A stretch of 64,000 bases of DNA from Thermoanaerobacter wiegelii Rt8.B1 (GCF_000147695.2 NC_015958.1:970501-1034500), one strand, 5' to 3'. Counted from the stretch's first letter, positions 25,549-35,287 are shown. Numbers and translations are program-made. Notes: generated by a model from the sequence alone, not told the origin.

Positions 25549-25574
25549 GGGAACAAGTTTTATTTTTTTACGTC
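25549..25574 (+). promoter_or_regulatory. Predicted autoregulated ECF-sigma promoter
   Basis: GGGAAC (25549-25554), 16 nt, CGTC (25571-25574), then TAA. It is 28 bases before the sigma gene's GTG. The -35 and -10 boxes and the spacing are repeated before the SLH gene (15509-15534) and, with TGAAAC, before the deacetylase (18646-18671). Confidence 0.65.
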
Positions 25575-25601
25575 TAAATTGAATGAAAGGGAGGTTAGAA
25601 G

Positions 25602-26177
25602 GTGGGACAGGAGGAGTTGTTGGAGAGGGCAAAAGCTGGAGATGTGGAGGCTTTTGAGATTTTAGCAAGTAGCTATCAGAAATACATATATAATGTTATT
25701 TTAAGGACTGTTGGGGACAAAGAGGAGGCCTTAGACCTTACTCAGGAAACGTTACTTAAAGCGTATTTAAATATAAAAAAATTTAAGGGGAATAGCAGTT
25801 TCAGGACATGGCTTTATAGAATTGCTATAAACTGTGCTATGGATTATTTAAGAAAAAGAAATATAGGAAAAAATTACTTTAAACAAATGGAAGAATTTAA
25901 AAATGAAGTAAAAAATTTTAAAACCCCTGAAGAGGTGGTAGATAAAAAATTAACTGCAGAAATGATAATGAAAGAAATAAACAAACTCCCTGTTGATTAT
26001 AAAGTTGTTTTGATTTTAAGAGACGTAGAAGGTTTAAACTATGAAGAAATATCCAAGATATTGAATTTGAACCTAGGTACTGTAAAGTCCCGCTTATGGC
26101 GAGCAAGAAACCTTTTGAAGGAGAGGGTAAAGTCTTTGCCAGAATTTTTATCATTAGAAGAAAGGAGGCAGCTATGA
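25602..26177 (+). CDS. ECF-type RNA polymerase sigma factor
   Basis: 191 residues from GTG, RBS GGGAGG. Region 2 spans about 20-90 (EALDLTQETLLKAYLNIKKF, SFRTWLYRIAINCAMDYLRK), region 4 about 125-180 (LRDVEGLNYEEISKIL, LGTVKSRLWRARNLLK). No region 3. SigW-like. The stop overlaps the start of its anti-sigma factor (ATGA). A matching ECF promoter sits just upstream, so it likely drives its own expression and that of envelope genes nearby. Confidence 0.92.
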   Translation: MGQEELLERAKAGDVEAFEILASSYQKYIYNVILRTVGDKEEALDLTQETLLKAYLNIKKFKGNSSFRTWLYRIAINCAMDYLRKRNIGKNYFKQMEEFKNEVKNFKTPEEVVDKKLTAEMIMKEINKLPVDYKVVLILRDVEGLNYEEISKILNLNLGTVKSRLWRARNLLKERVKSLPEFLSLEERRQL

Positions 26178-27322
26178 TGGATTGCAAAAAGGTGCTTAAG
26201 CTTATCCCACAATATATAGACGGTGAATTGGATGAAGCCCAAAAGAAAGAATTTGAAACTCATCTAGAAAACTGTGAAAGTTGCAAAAAGGAATACCAAC
26301 TGGAAAAAAAGATAATAGAAAATTTAAAAAATATGCCTCCTTTAGAACTTCCTGAAGATTTTAATAAAAAAATACATGAAAAATTGGTTTACCAGAAAAA
26401 TATTTTAGAGAAGAAAAAAGAAAGGTTAAAAAAGACGTTAACAGTAGCAGTTATTGCAGCTTCTTTCATACTTATGACAGTATTTGTAGTAAATATTTTT
26501 AAATTTGATAAATCCTCACGAATAGAATCGAGTGCTCCTTTAAACAATATCAAAATGACTCAAAGTGCTGATTTGTCTAAAAAGGAAGGAATTAATAATG
26601 AAGTTAATATGTTTTCAATCACTGGTCAAAGAGGATTGCCAGCAGGAACTTCAAGGAAAATTACAAAAAATGCAACCATCTCCTTAGAAGTAGAAGATGT
26701 CAATGTATGTTATGATAAAGTGTTTAAATTGGTAAAAGAAGCAGAAGGCTTTATTGAAAGTTCTGATGAAACTGTATTTACCGATAATACCAAAAGGATA
26801 AATCTTGTTTTGAAGGTGCGGGAAGATAAATTTGAAAGTGTGGTTTCTCAGATTAAAGAATTTGGTAAAGTAACAGCTTTAAGAATAGATAGCAAAGACG
26901 TTACAGAGCAGTATTATGATTTAAAAGCAAGACTAAAAAACTTAGAAATAGAGGAACAAAAACTTCAAGACATTATGAATAAGGCTTCTACAGTCAAGGA
27001 AATGCTTGAAGTAGAATCCGAAATAAACAGGATAAGAAGCGATATAGAATCAATGAAAGAACAGTTAAAAGTATGGGAAAATCTTACGAGGCTAGGAACC
27101 ATAAATCTTTCAATAAGACAGGTTTCCAAGGTTAAGAAACCTACGACTCTAGTTTCTTTTAAGGGAATCGGTAGAGATATAAAACAAGCTTTTATAAATA
27201 ATGTAAATTTTTTAATATTTTTTATAAAGAAGCTGATAATAATATTGGCAATAGTTTTACCTTATGGTGCACTGGCTTTTATTGGGTATAAAGTGTATAT
27301 CTATTTCAAAAAAAGAAGATGA
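26174..27322 (+). CDS. Zinc-finger anti-sigma factor fused to DUF4349
   Basis: 382 residues from the ATG at 26174, RBS AAAGGAGG. The ZAS zinc motif is intact: C4, H30, C34, C37. A single helix follows (about 100-120). The extracytoplasmic part is a DUF4349 domain with ITKNATISLEVEDVN, a coiled coil (about 265-305, RLKNLEIEEQKLQDIMNKAS) and NLTRLGTINLSIRQ; a second helix lies near the C terminus. The cytoplasmic end should hold the sigma factor, and the outer coiled-coil part may sense envelope state. Confidence 0.88.
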   Translation: MMDCKKVLKLIPQYIDGELDEAQKKEFETHLENCESCKKEYQLEKKIIENLKNMPPLELPEDFNKKIHEKLVYQKNILEKKKERLKKTLTVAVIAASFILMTVFVVNIFKFDKSSRIESSAPLNNIKMTQSADLSKKEGINNEVNMFSITGQRGLPAGTSRKITKNATISLEVEDVNVCYDKVFKLVKEAEGFIESSDETVFTDNTKRINLVLKVREDKFESVVSQIKEFGKVTALRIDSKDVTEQYYDLKARLKNLEIEEQKLQDIMNKASTVKEMLEVESEINRIRSDIESMKEQLKVWENLTRLGTINLSIRQVSKVKKPTTLVSFKGIGRDIKQAFINNVNFLIFFIKKLIIILAIVLPYGALAFIGYKVYIYFKKRR

Positions 27323-27344
27323 CAATTTACATCTTCTTTTTTTT
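27308..27344 (+). terminator. Rho-independent terminator of the sigma/anti-sigma operon
   Basis: AAAAAAAGAAGATG (27308-27321) pairs with CATCTTC and eight T (27330-27344). It includes the stop codon of the anti-sigma gene. Confidence 0.85.
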
Positions 27345-27387
27345 GCGGTATATTAAAATACAAAGAAATAAAAATGGGAGTGATTTA

Positions 27388-28254
27388 ATGTCTAAATTTT
27401 TAGTAATTGACGGGAGTAGCCTCATGTACAGAGCCTATTATGCCTTGCCAATGCTTACTACAAGTGAAGGATTACATACAAATGCCTTATATGGCTTTAC
27501 TATGATGCTTATAAAACTTATTGAAGAGGAAAAACCTGATTATATAGCTATAGCTTTTGACAAAAAAGCTCCTACTTTTAGACACAAAGAGTATCAAGAC
27601 TACAAAGCTACAAGACAAGCAATGCCTGAGGAACTTACAGAACAAGTAGACCTTTTAAAAGAAATTATAGATGGCTTTAATATAAAGACTTTAGAATTAG
27701 AAGGTTACGAAGCCGATGACATCATAGGTACTATTTCAAAGTTGGCAGAGGAAAAAGGAATGGAAGTGCTTGTAGTTACAGGAGATAGGGACGCGCTTCA
27801 ATTAGTTTCAGATAAAGTGAAAGTTAAGATTTCTAAAAAGGGTATAACTCAGATGGAGGAATTTGACGAAAAGGCTGTTTTAGAAAGATATGAAATAACT
27901 CCTCAGCAATTTATTGATTTAAAAGGGTTAATGGGGGATAAATCTGATAATATCCCAGGGATACCTAATATAGGAGAAAAAACAGCGATTAAACTTTTAA
28001 AAGAATTTGGCAGTGTTGAAAATTTGCTCCAAAATCTTTCTCAACTCAAAGGTAAGATAAAGGAAAATATAGAAAATAATAAAGAATTAGCTGTAATGAG
28101 TAAAAGACTTGCAACTATAAAAAGAGACATTCCTATTGAGATAGATTTTGAGGAATATAGAGTAAAAGACTTTAATGAGGAGAAGCTTTTGGAGCTTTTT
28201 AATAAATTAGAATTCTTTAGTTTGATTGATAACATAAAGAAAAAAATAACGTAG
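27388..28254 (+). CDS. polA: DNA polymerase I, N-terminal 5' nuclease part (frameshifted)
   Basis: 288 residues from ATG 27388 with GGGAGTGA upstream. It covers the 5'-3' exonuclease: FLVIDGSSLMYRAYYA, FDKKAPTFRH, YEADDIIGT, VTGDRDALQLV, GLMGDKSDNIPGIPNIG. The frame ends at a TAG at 28252, right after a run of seven A (28240-28246). The next frame carries on without a gap as [18 protein letters not shown] into the polymerase. One more A would fuse both into a normal-length Pol I of about 870 residues. An essential-type gene broken this way suggests a sequence error or slippage. Confidence 0.88.
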   Translation: MSKFLVIDGSSLMYRAYYALPMLTTSEGLHTNALYGFTMMLIKLIEEEKPDYIAIAFDKKAPTFRHKEYQDYKATRQAMPEELTEQVDLLKEIIDGFNIKTLELEGYEADDIIGTISKLAEEKGMEVLVVTGDRDALQLVSDKVKVKISKKGITQMEEFDEKAVLERYEITPQQFIDLKGLMGDKSDNIPGIPNIGEKTAIKLLKEFGSVENLLQNLSQLKGKIKENIENNKELAVMSKRLATIKRDIPIEIDFEEYRVKDFNEEKLLELFNKLEFFSLIDNIKKKIT

Positions 28255-30005
28255 AGATTGTAAATAATCATAAAGTTCAAAAATGGTCAAAAGTAGATAT
28301 AAGAAAATTAATAACTTTATTGCAAGACAGCAGAAATATTGCTTTTTATCCACTAATTTATGAAGGGGAAATAAAGAAAATAGCTTTTTCTTTTGGAGAG
28401 GATACTGTTTATATTGATGTTTTTCAAATAGAAGATTTAAAAGAGATTTTTGAAAAAGAAGAGTTTGAATTTACAACCCACGAAATAAAAGATTTTTTAG
28501 TTAAACTCTCTTATAAAGGAATAGAGTGTAAAAGCAAGTACATAGATACTGCTATAATGGCTTATCTTTTAAATCCTTCTGAGTCTAACTATGATTTGGA
28601 CCGCGTGCTGAAAAAATATTTAAAGGTGGATGTTCCATCTTATGAAGAGGTATTTGGCAAAGGTAGGGATAAAAAGAAGCTTGAAGAAATAGGGGAAGAT
28701 ATACTTGCAGATTACATTTGCAGTAGATGTGTACATCTATTTGATTTAAGAGAAAAGTTGATGAATTTTATTGAAGAAATGGACATGAAAAAACTTTTAT
28801 TAGAAATAGAAATGCCTCTTGTAGAAGTTTTAAAATTAATGGAAGTAAGTGGTTTTACATTAGATAAAGAAGTCCTAAAAGAGCTTTCACAAAAAATAGA
28901 TGATAGAATAGCAGAAATACTAGATAAAATTTATAAAGAGGCAGGGTATCAATTTAATGTAAATTCCCCTAAGCAATTAAGTGAATTTTTGTTTGAAAAG
29001 TTAAATTTACCAGTAATAAAGAAAACAAAAACAGGATATTCTACAGATTCTGAAGTTTTAGAGCAATTAGTTCCTTATAATGATGTTGTCAGTGATATAA
29101 TAGAGTATAGGCAACTTACAAAACTTAAATCTACTTATATAGACGGATTTTTGCCCCTCATGGATGAAAACAATAGAGTACATTCTAATTTTAAGCAAAT
29201 GGTCACTGCTACAGGCAGAATAAGCAGTACCGAGCCGAATCTACAAAATATACCTATAAGAGAAGAGTTTGGCAGACAAATTAGAAGAGCTTTTATTCCG
29301 CGGACTAAAGATGGGTATATTGTCTCGGCTGATTATTCTCAGATTGAACTAAGGGTTTTAGCACATGTTTCGGGGGATGAGAAGCTAATAGAATCTTTTA
29401 TGAATAACGAAGATATACATTTAAGAACAGCTGCTGAAGTTTTTAAAGTCCCAATGGAAAAAGTTACACCTGAAATGAGAAGAGCGGCAAAAGCCGTAAA
29501 CTTTGGTATAATATATGGCATTAGCGATTATGGGCTTTCTCGAGACCTTAAAATATCAAGAAAAGAGGCAAAAGAGTATATAAATAATTATTTTGAAAGA
29601 TACAAAGGAGTAAAAGAATATATTGAAAAAATAGTGCGATTTGCAAAAGAAAATGGCTATGTGACTACAATAATGAACAGAAGAAGATATATTCCTGAGA
29701 TAAACTCAAGAAATTTTACTCAAAGGTCGCAGGCTGAGAGGTTAGCAATGAATGCTCCAATACAGGGAAGTGCGGCTGATATAATAAAAATGGCAATGGT
29801 TAAAGTTTATGAAGATTTTAAAAAATTGCAGTTAAAGTCTCAACTTATATTGCAAGTGCACGATGAGCTTGTAGTAGATACGTATAAAGATGAAGTAGAA
29901 ATTGTAAAGAAAATATTGAAAGAAAATATGGAAAATGTGATAAAACTAAAAGTCCCTCTTGTTGTTGAAATTGGTATAGGGCCCAATTGGTTTTTAGCCA
30001 AGTGA
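28240..30005 (+). CDS. polA: DNA polymerase I, polymerase part (frameshifted)
   Basis: The frame is open from 28233; a TTG at 28320 is the first possible isolated start, but it has no ribosome site. The region to about 28800 is the degenerate 3'-5' exonuclease domain, lacking clear proofreading acids, as usual in this genus. The polymerase motifs are complete: motif [14 protein letters not shown], motif [15 protein letters not shown], motif [12 protein letters not shown], and [19 protein letters not shown]. It ends GPNWFLAK, the normal C terminus. See the companion entry for the single-A shift. Confidence 0.88.
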
Positions 30006-30016
30006 GGTGTACAAAA

Positions 30017-30613
30017 ATGCAAGTAATTGGACTTACTGGCGGTATTGCATCAGGGAAAAGCACTGTTTCTAAGCTTTTAAAGAAGATGGGTGCTGTGATT
30101 ATTGATGCAGATATTGTATCGAGAGAAATAATGGTAAAAGGAACAGAAACATATAATAAAATTGTAGAATATTTTGGAAAAGAAATTTTAAAGGAAGACG
30201 GAGAAATTGACAGAAAAAAATTGGGTAATATTGTGTTTGCTGACAGAAGGAAGCTTAAAAAATTAAATGAAATTACTCATCCTATAATAATAGAGCGGAT
30301 AAAAGAAAAAATAGAAGAAGAAAGAAAAAAAAATCAGCAAAAGGCTATTGTATTAGATGCAGCTCTTTTAATTGAAATGAAACTTTATAAAATGGTAGAT
30401 GAGGTTTGGCTAGTAGTAGTAGATTCAAAAACTCAAATAAAGAGGGTTATGGAAAGGGATAAACTTTCTTATAAAGATGCAATAAACCGAATAAAAAGTC
30501 AAATGCCTTTGGATGAAAAGATGAAGTACGCAGATTTTATAATAAACAATAGCAAAGATTTTAAAGCTATGGAAAAACAAGTTACACTATTTTGGGGAAG
30601 ATTTGCAACATAA
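30017..30613 (+). CDS. coaE: Dephospho-CoA kinase
   Basis: 198 residues from the ATG at 30017 (RBS GAGGTG), eleven bases after the polA stop. P-loop [12 protein letters not shown] at 5-16, then [14 protein letters not shown], the [10 protein letters not shown] lid region and RVMERDKLS. It performs the last step of CoA synthesis, ATP-dependent 3'-phosphorylation of dephospho-CoA. The polA-coaE order is common in Clostridia. Confidence 0.93.
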   Translation: MQVIGLTGGIASGKSTVSKLLKKMGAVIIDADIVSREIMVKGTETYNKIVEYFGKEILKEDGEIDRKKLGNIVFADRRKLKKLNEITHPIIIERIKEKIEEERKKNQQKAIVLDAALLIEMKLYKMVDEVWLVVVDSKTQIKRVMERDKLSYKDAINRIKSQMPLDEKMKYADFIINNSKDFKAMEKQVTLFWGRFAT

Positions 30614-30636
30614 ATCATAATATCGGAGGAGTTACT

Positions 30637-31197
30637 TTGAGGAAAAAAGTTGCGGTAATATTTTTGATATTAGTAGGTCTTTTGTTTACTTACGAGTTAA
30701 ATACTCATTATTTTTTAAAAAAAATTTATCCTCTTAAATACCACAATTATGTAGTTTATTACGCAAAAGAGTATGGCGTAGACCCCTATCTTATTTTTGC
30801 TGTAATAAAAGTAGAAAGTAATTTTAAAAGTGATGCAATTTCTAGCAAAAATGCTATAGGATTAATGCAAATTTTACCAGATACTGGAAGATGGATTGCT
30901 AATAAAGTAGGGATAAAAAACTACAGCGATGATATGCTTTTTGAGCCTAAATACAATATTCAGATGGGGACATGGTATTTGACTTATCTTCTTAAAACTT
31001 TTAATGGAAATATACAGTTAGCTGTAGCAGCTTATAACGGAGGTAGTGGAAATGTAGATGCATGGCTTAAAGACAAGAGATTTTCCAAAGATGGGAAACA
31101 GCTACATGCTGTTCCTTATCCTGAGACAAATAGATATATAAAAAAGGTGTTAGCAGTTTATCAGATATATAAATTTATATATGAAACTAAAAGTTGA
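30637..31197 (+). CDS. Lytic transglycosylase (SLT domain), membrane-anchored
   Basis: 186 residues from TTG 30637, RBS CGGAGGAG. One N-terminal helix (about 5-22) and a family 1 SLT domain: YGVDPYLIFAVIKVESNFKS with the catalytic Glu, then AIGLMQILPDTG, YNIQMGTWYL, LAVAAYNGG. It cuts peptidoglycan glycan strands outside the membrane. It sits in a polA-coaE-slt run. A second SLT protein lies at 37904-38464. Confidence 0.9.
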   Translation: MRKKVAVIFLILVGLLFTYELNTHYFLKKIYPLKYHNYVVYYAKEYGVDPYLIFAVIKVESNFKSDAISSKNAIGLMQILPDTGRWIANKVGIKNYSDDMLFEPKYNIQMGTWYLTYLLKTFNGNIQLAVAAYNGGSGNVDAWLKDKRFSKDGKQLHAVPYPETNRYIKKVLAVYQIYKFIYETKS

Positions 31198-31272
31198 TAT
31201 GAATATACAAAAAAAGCTGAAAAATTGGTATAATAGTATCGTTAAAAAAGAAAATAAAAAGGGAGGACACAA

Positions 31273-32307
31273 ATGAAACTATTAAAGCATTTAAAAGACT
31301 TAAATGAAGTAAAAATTGAAAAGGATAGGGAGTTTTTCTCAGCTACTCATGAAGAAATAAAAAATGCATGGACTACAGATGTGTATTTTTTAAGAACCCA
31401 GGATATTTTGTCATATCTTGGTGTACAAGATAAAATAGTCACAGCGGAGATATTTCCAAGAAAAAAAGGAGTTTTTGCAGGGTTACCAGAAGTAATGAGT
31501 TTACTTAAAGACAAAAATGTGGAAGTATGGTCTTTGGAAGAAGGGGACACTTTTGAAGCTAAAGATACAGTAATGAGGATAAAAGGGCCTTATAGTGAGT
31601 TTGGAATTTATGAGACGGCAATATTAGGAATTCTTGCAAGTTCTTCCGGTTGGGCAACAGCAGCAAGGGAGCTTAAAGAAGTTGCCAAAGACAAACCAAT
31701 ATTATGTTTTGGTGCAAGGCATGTACATCCAGCTGTGGCACCTGTGATGGAAAGGGCGGCTTTAGTAGGAGGGGCAGATGATGCCAGCTGTATTTTAGGT
31801 GCAAAATTAATGGGGAAAGACCCTAAAGGGACAGTACCTCATGCTGCTTTTTTGCTTGCAGGAGATACATTAGAAGTGGCGAAAGCTTACAGAGATATAA
31901 CTCCCCTTGATGAAAAGATAACCATTTTAGTTGATACTTTTAAAGACGAAGTGGAAGAGGCTTTGAGGGTTGCTGAATTTTTAGGGGATAGATTATACGG
32001 AGTAAGACTTGATACTCCATCAGAAAGAGGTGGAGTTACACCTAGTTTAGTGTATGAACTAAGGCAAAGATTAAATCAAAAAGGATTTACAAATGTAAAA
32101 ATTATAGTTTCTGGAGGTTTAAACCCAGAACGGGTAGCAGAACTTTCTGAAAGTGGAGCAGATGCTTTTGGAGTAGGAAGTTACATATCTGATGCTCAAC
32201 CTATTGATATGACAATGGATATAAAAGAAGTGGAAGGAGTACCTATTGCTAAAAGAGGGAGAATTCCTGGAATTATCGAAAATAAAAAATTGAAAAAGAT
32301 AAAATAG
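31273..32307 (+). CDS. pncB: Nicotinate phosphoribosyltransferase
   Basis: 344 residues, the shorter NAPRTase type. Recognisable stretches: FFSATHEEIKNAWTTDVYFL with the active His region, AEIFPRKKGVFAGLPEV, FGARHVHPAVAPVMERAA, GTVPHAAFLL, LYGVRLDTPSERGGV and VSGGLNPERVAEL for the phosphoribosyl site. It makes nicotinate mononucleotide from nicotinate and PRPP in NAD salvage. Own TATAAT near 31230; RBS GGGAGGA. Confidence 0.92.
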   Translation: MKLLKHLKDLNEVKIEKDREFFSATHEEIKNAWTTDVYFLRTQDILSYLGVQDKIVTAEIFPRKKGVFAGLPEVMSLLKDKNVEVWSLEEGDTFEAKDTVMRIKGPYSEFGIYETAILGILASSSGWATAARELKEVAKDKPILCFGARHVHPAVAPVMERAALVGGADDASCILGAKLMGKDPKGTVPHAAFLLAGDTLEVAKAYRDITPLDEKITILVDTFKDEVEEALRVAEFLGDRLYGVRLDTPSERGGVTPSLVYELRQRLNQKGFTNVKIIVSGGLNPERVAELSESGADAFGVGSYISDAQPIDMTMDIKEVEGVPIAKRGRIPGIIENKKLKKIK

Positions 32308-32326
32308 TTTTCGGAGATGATAGTTA

Positions 32327-33910
32327 ATGAGAAAATTTATTATATTATCTTTCATTTTGATGTTTATTTTTACAGGATGCAAAACTACTCCGCAAAATAT
32401 GGTAAATTTACCTCAAGCATCTGAGGACAAAACTAAGATTAAAGAAGAAAAGCCAGTAGAGGGTGGCACTTTAAGAGTAAATATTACTTCTTTTGATACA
32501 TTAAATCCTTTTTTGAATGACAATGAGAGAGTAAGGCAAATGTTAAATTTGTCATTGGAAGGATTAGTTACCTTGGATAAAACTTTAAAACCTATTCCTC
32601 AATTAGCAGAAAACTGGCAGATAAATGGACTTAATATAAAATTTTATTTAAAAAAGAATGTTAAATGGCAGGATGGAGTAAGTTTTACAGCTAATGATGT
32701 AAAATTTACTTTTGATTCTTTTAAAAATAAGGATGTAAAAAGTCCTTATAGGGATATTCTCATTAACTATCTCTCCTCTTATAAGACAAATGGTGATTAT
32801 GAATTTGAAGTTGTTTTAAATAAACCTGTTGCAAATCCAATAGCTTTGTTTACTTTTCCTATTCTAGCTGAGCACCAATATAAAGGTAAGGAAGATATTT
32901 TAAATAAAGATATTGTACCTATTGGTACAGGGCCATATAAGATATCTTCTTACAGCGTTGGCAGAGAAATTATTTTTGAAAGAAATCCTTATTATAGAGG
33001 CGACAAACCTTATATAGATAGTATAGTGTTTAAAATTGTGCCTGATGAAAATGCTATGATAACATCTTTTCAAAGCAAAGAAGCAGATTTTACTTTTTTA
33101 AGTGACATAGACTGGGATAAATACAAAGAGATTTCAAACGTAAATATTTATAAATACGTTATGCAAGATTATGTATTTATGGCCCCTAATTATCAAAAGC
33201 CAGCTTTGAAAGATTCAAATGTCAGGAAAGCGATGTGTTATGGAATAGATGTTGACAAAATTTTGAGAGATGTATATTTCAGTCATGGGTTAAAGTCATG
33301 TATTCCCGTTCGCCCTGATTCGTGGCTTTATAGCAATAAAATAGTATCTCATAATTACGATATAAAAGAGGCAAATAAAATATTAGAGGAAAGTGGTTGG
33401 AATTTAGTTAAAGGGATAAGGAGCAATGGAACTTATCAGCTCAAATTTGATTTGCTGGTAAATGCAAATAATCCATATTTGATTAAAGTTGCTCAAATTA
33501 TAAAGAATAATTTAAAAGATGTAGGAATTGAAATAAACATTGTACCAAAAGATTGGAGCAATTTACTAAGTTCTGTATATTCGGGTAAATTTGATTTGGT
33601 GTTAATGGAGTGGAATTTAAGTTATAATCAAGATATGTCTACAATGTTTATGACAAAAGGCAAAGACAATTTTATGGGTTATAGTAATTCTAAAGTTGAT
33701 GAAATATATAGTAGAATTTTTTATGATTCAGAAGAGAATTCTTTAAAAACAGATTATCAGGCTTTGGAACAAGTTTTTTTAGAGGAACAACCCATAATTG
33801 GCCTTTTCTATATTGAAGGAGCAGTTATGGCATATGACAATGTAAAAGTTGTGGACCCTACTGGATTTAATGTTTTTAACAATATAGAAAAATGGTATAT
33901 CAAAAAATAG
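32327..33910 (+). CDS. Oligopeptide-type ABC transporter substrate-binding lipoprotein
   Basis: 527 residues. Lipoprotein signal: a hydrophobic start ending FIFTGCKTT, with the lipid Cys at about residue 18. Mature part is a family 5 solute-binding protein: LNPFLNDNERVRQMLNLSLEGL, QLAENWQINGLNIKFYL, WQDGVSFTANDVKFTFDS, IGTGPYKISSY. It binds peptides or similar solutes outside the cell. No permease or ATPase genes are nearby, so it must share a transporter or act as a sensor/donor. Confidence 0.9.
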   Translation: MRKFIILSFILMFIFTGCKTTPQNMVNLPQASEDKTKIKEEKPVEGGTLRVNITSFDTLNPFLNDNERVRQMLNLSLEGLVTLDKTLKPIPQLAENWQINGLNIKFYLKKNVKWQDGVSFTANDVKFTFDSFKNKDVKSPYRDILINYLSSYKTNGDYEFEVVLNKPVANPIALFTFPILAEHQYKGKEDILNKDIVPIGTGPYKISSYSVGREIIFERNPYYRGDKPYIDSIVFKIVPDENAMITSFQSKEADFTFLSDIDWDKYKEISNVNIYKYVMQDYVFMAPNYQKPALKDSNVRKAMCYGIDVDKILRDVYFSHGLKSCIPVRPDSWLYSNKIVSHNYDIKEANKILEESGWNLVKGIRSNGTYQLKFDLLVNANNPYLIKVAQIIKNNLKDVGIEINIVPKDWSNLLSSVYSGKFDLVLMEWNLSYNQDMSTMFMTKGKDNFMGYSNSKVDEIYSRIFYDSEENSLKTDYQALEQVFLEEQPIIGLFYIEGAVMAYDNVKVVDPTGFNVFNNIEKWYIKK

Positions 33911-33913
33911 GTA

Positions 33914-33942
33914 TTGACACTGACCTAAAAAGATTATATAAT
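33914..33942 (+). promoter_or_regulatory. Promoter of tRNA-Leu
   Basis: TTGACA at 33914-33919, 17 nt, TATAAT at 33937-33942: a perfect sigma-A promoter, 30 bases before the tRNA. Confidence 0.9.
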
Positions 33943-33971
33943 TCATAGTGTGACGAAATTAAATAAAGCGT

Positions 33972-34056
33972 GCGGTGGTGGCGGAACTGGCAGACGCGTA
34001 CGTTTGAGGGGCGTATGGGGTTTCCCGTGTGGGTTCAAGTCCCACCCTCCGCACCA
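33972..34056 (+). tRNA. tRNA-Leu (anticodon GAG)
   Basis: 85 nt with encoded CCA. Acceptor GCGGTGG against CCTCCGC (one T-T mismatch), anticodon stem TACGT/GCGTA around the loop TTGAGGG with anticodon GAG, a long variable arm as expected for class II tRNA, and T-loop GGTTCAAGT. It reads CUU/CUC leucine codons. Confidence 0.93.
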
Positions 34057-34070
34057 TAAATAAAAGAGAA

Positions 34071-34097
34071 AAGAGGCGTTAAGCCTTTTATTTTTTT
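34071..34097 (+). terminator. Terminator after tRNA-Leu
   Basis: AAGAGGC, short loop GTTAA, GCCTTTT, then ATTTTTTT. Confidence 0.7.
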
Positions 34098-34172
34098 GTC
34101 ACACAAATTATTAATTTTTTATAAAATATATTAAAAAAAGATTAAAAAATTTAAGAAAATGTAATGTAAACA

Positions 34173-34201
34173 TTGACTTTGACTGTAGGATATGATAAGA
34201 T
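34173..34201 (+). promoter_or_regulatory. Promoter of the riboswitch-NlpC transcript
   Basis: TTGACT at 34173-34178, 17 nt, TAAGAT at 34196-34201. It lies 27 bases before the riboswitch core. Confidence 0.65.
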
Positions 34202-34227
34202 AAGACAAAAGGACAAAATATGCAATC

Positions 34228-34337
34228 TTGCCGAATCCGAAAGGTACGGAGGAACCGCTTTTTGGGGTTAATCTGTAGCTTTAAGCTGCAGTAGGGATAC
34301 CTTCTGTCCCGCACCCGACAGCTAACTCCGGAGGCAA
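34228..34337 (+). promoter_or_regulatory. c-di-AMP riboswitch (ydaO-yuaA class)
   Basis: P1 pairs TTGCC (34228) with GGCAA (34333-34337). Between them lie the class landmarks in order: GAATCCGAAAGGTACGGAGG, AACCGCTTTTTGGGGTTAAT, a TGTAGCTTTAAGCTGCA hairpin, GTAGGGATACC, CCGCACCCGACAGCTAACTC. This is close to the Thermoanaerobacter ydaO sequences used for structures. These switches turn expression off when c-di-AMP is high, and wall-hydrolase genes are typical targets. No clear terminator follows, so the mechanism (possibly masking the AAGGAAGGAG site) is unresolved. Confidence 0.93.
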
Positions 34338-34356
34338 TAAAGGAAGGAGATTTGCA

Positions 34357-35280
34357 GTGGATCAGCGAATAGGAAAGATGATTTTTGGAATTTCTGTGTT
34401 TGGTGCGACGCTGATTGGTAGCTCTTTTTTGAACCCAGCGTTTGCGGAGGGATTGGGAGTTGGAAAGATTACAGGCAATTATGTAAATGTGCGGACTCAA
34501 GGAAGCTTATCAGGAAGTGTCATTGCCCGCTTAAATGGGAATGACACAGTGACTGTGTTAGATAAGGAAAACGGGTGGTACAAGATAAAGCTTTCTGATG
34601 GAAGAGAAGGATGGGTTTTTGGTGAATATTTATCCGTAAGAAATTCTTCTAATGTCTCAAGAGGAGATTCGGAAAAAGCAGCAAGTGTTGGTATAGTGAC
34701 AGGTAGTTACGTTAATGTGAGAAGTGAAGCGGGTTTATCTGGCAGCGTTGTAGCACAGCTTGACAAGAATACTACAGTGAATGTGTTGGGTAAACAAAAT
34801 GGGTGGTATAAAATAAAGCTTTCGGACGGAAGAGAAGGATGGATTTACGGAGAATACTTAGCAGTGAGGAGCTCTTCAAGTATCTCAAGGGGTGAAGTAG
34901 ATAGGAGTTTGGTAGATAAGTTAATAGATTTTGCCAAGTCTTTTGTGGGGACTCCTTATGTCTATGGAGGTTCAACTCCAAAAGGATTTGATTGTTCCGG
35001 CTTTGTTCAATATGTTTTCAAGAATGTAGGTATTAATTTACCAAGAACGGCAAATGAGCAAGCTACTGCAGGAGAATATGTAAGCTATAACGATCTTCAA
35101 CCAGGAGATTTGGTATTTTTTAAGACTTTAGGAAGTAGTTCAATAAATCATTCAGGAATATATATAGGTAATGGTGAGTTTATACAAAGCTCTTCAGGTA
35201 GAGGGAAGGTCATAATAAGTCCTTTAAACGAAGGGTATTATAAAGAACATTATGTTACAGCAAGAAGAATTATAAAATGA
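34357..35280 (+). CDS. Secreted SH3-SH3-NlpC/P60 peptidoglycan hydrolase
   Basis: 307 residues from GTG, RBS GGAAGGAG. Signal peptide 1-30 ending NPAFAEG. Two bacterial SH3 repeats (about 38-95 and 113-170), each with NVR..GLSGSV or GSLSGSV and [15 protein letters not shown]. The C-terminal NlpC/P60 domain has the catalytic C213 ([12 protein letters not shown]) and H265 ([12 protein letters not shown]). It cleaves wall peptides. The two repeats are very alike, suggesting recent duplication. The c-di-AMP riboswitch upstream links it to turgor and wall control. Confidence 0.93.
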   Translation: MDQRIGKMIFGISVFGATLIGSSFLNPAFAEGLGVGKITGNYVNVRTQGSLSGSVIARLNGNDTVTVLDKENGWYKIKLSDGREGWVFGEYLSVRNSSNVSRGDSEKAASVGIVTGSYVNVRSEAGLSGSVVAQLDKNTTVNVLGKQNGWYKIKLSDGREGWIYGEYLAVRSSSSISRGEVDRSLVDKLIDFAKSFVGTPYVYGGSTPKGFDCSGFVQYVFKNVGINLPRTANEQATAGEYVSYNDLQPGDLVFFKTLGSSSINHSGIYIGNGEFIQSSSGRGKVIISPLNEGYYKEHYVTARRIIK

Positions 35281-35287
35281 CCTATGA

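Noticed and set aside
34673..34890. Tandem DNA repeat in the NlpC/P60 gene
   Set aside because: The repeat is explained by two SH3 domains; it is a normal domain duplication.
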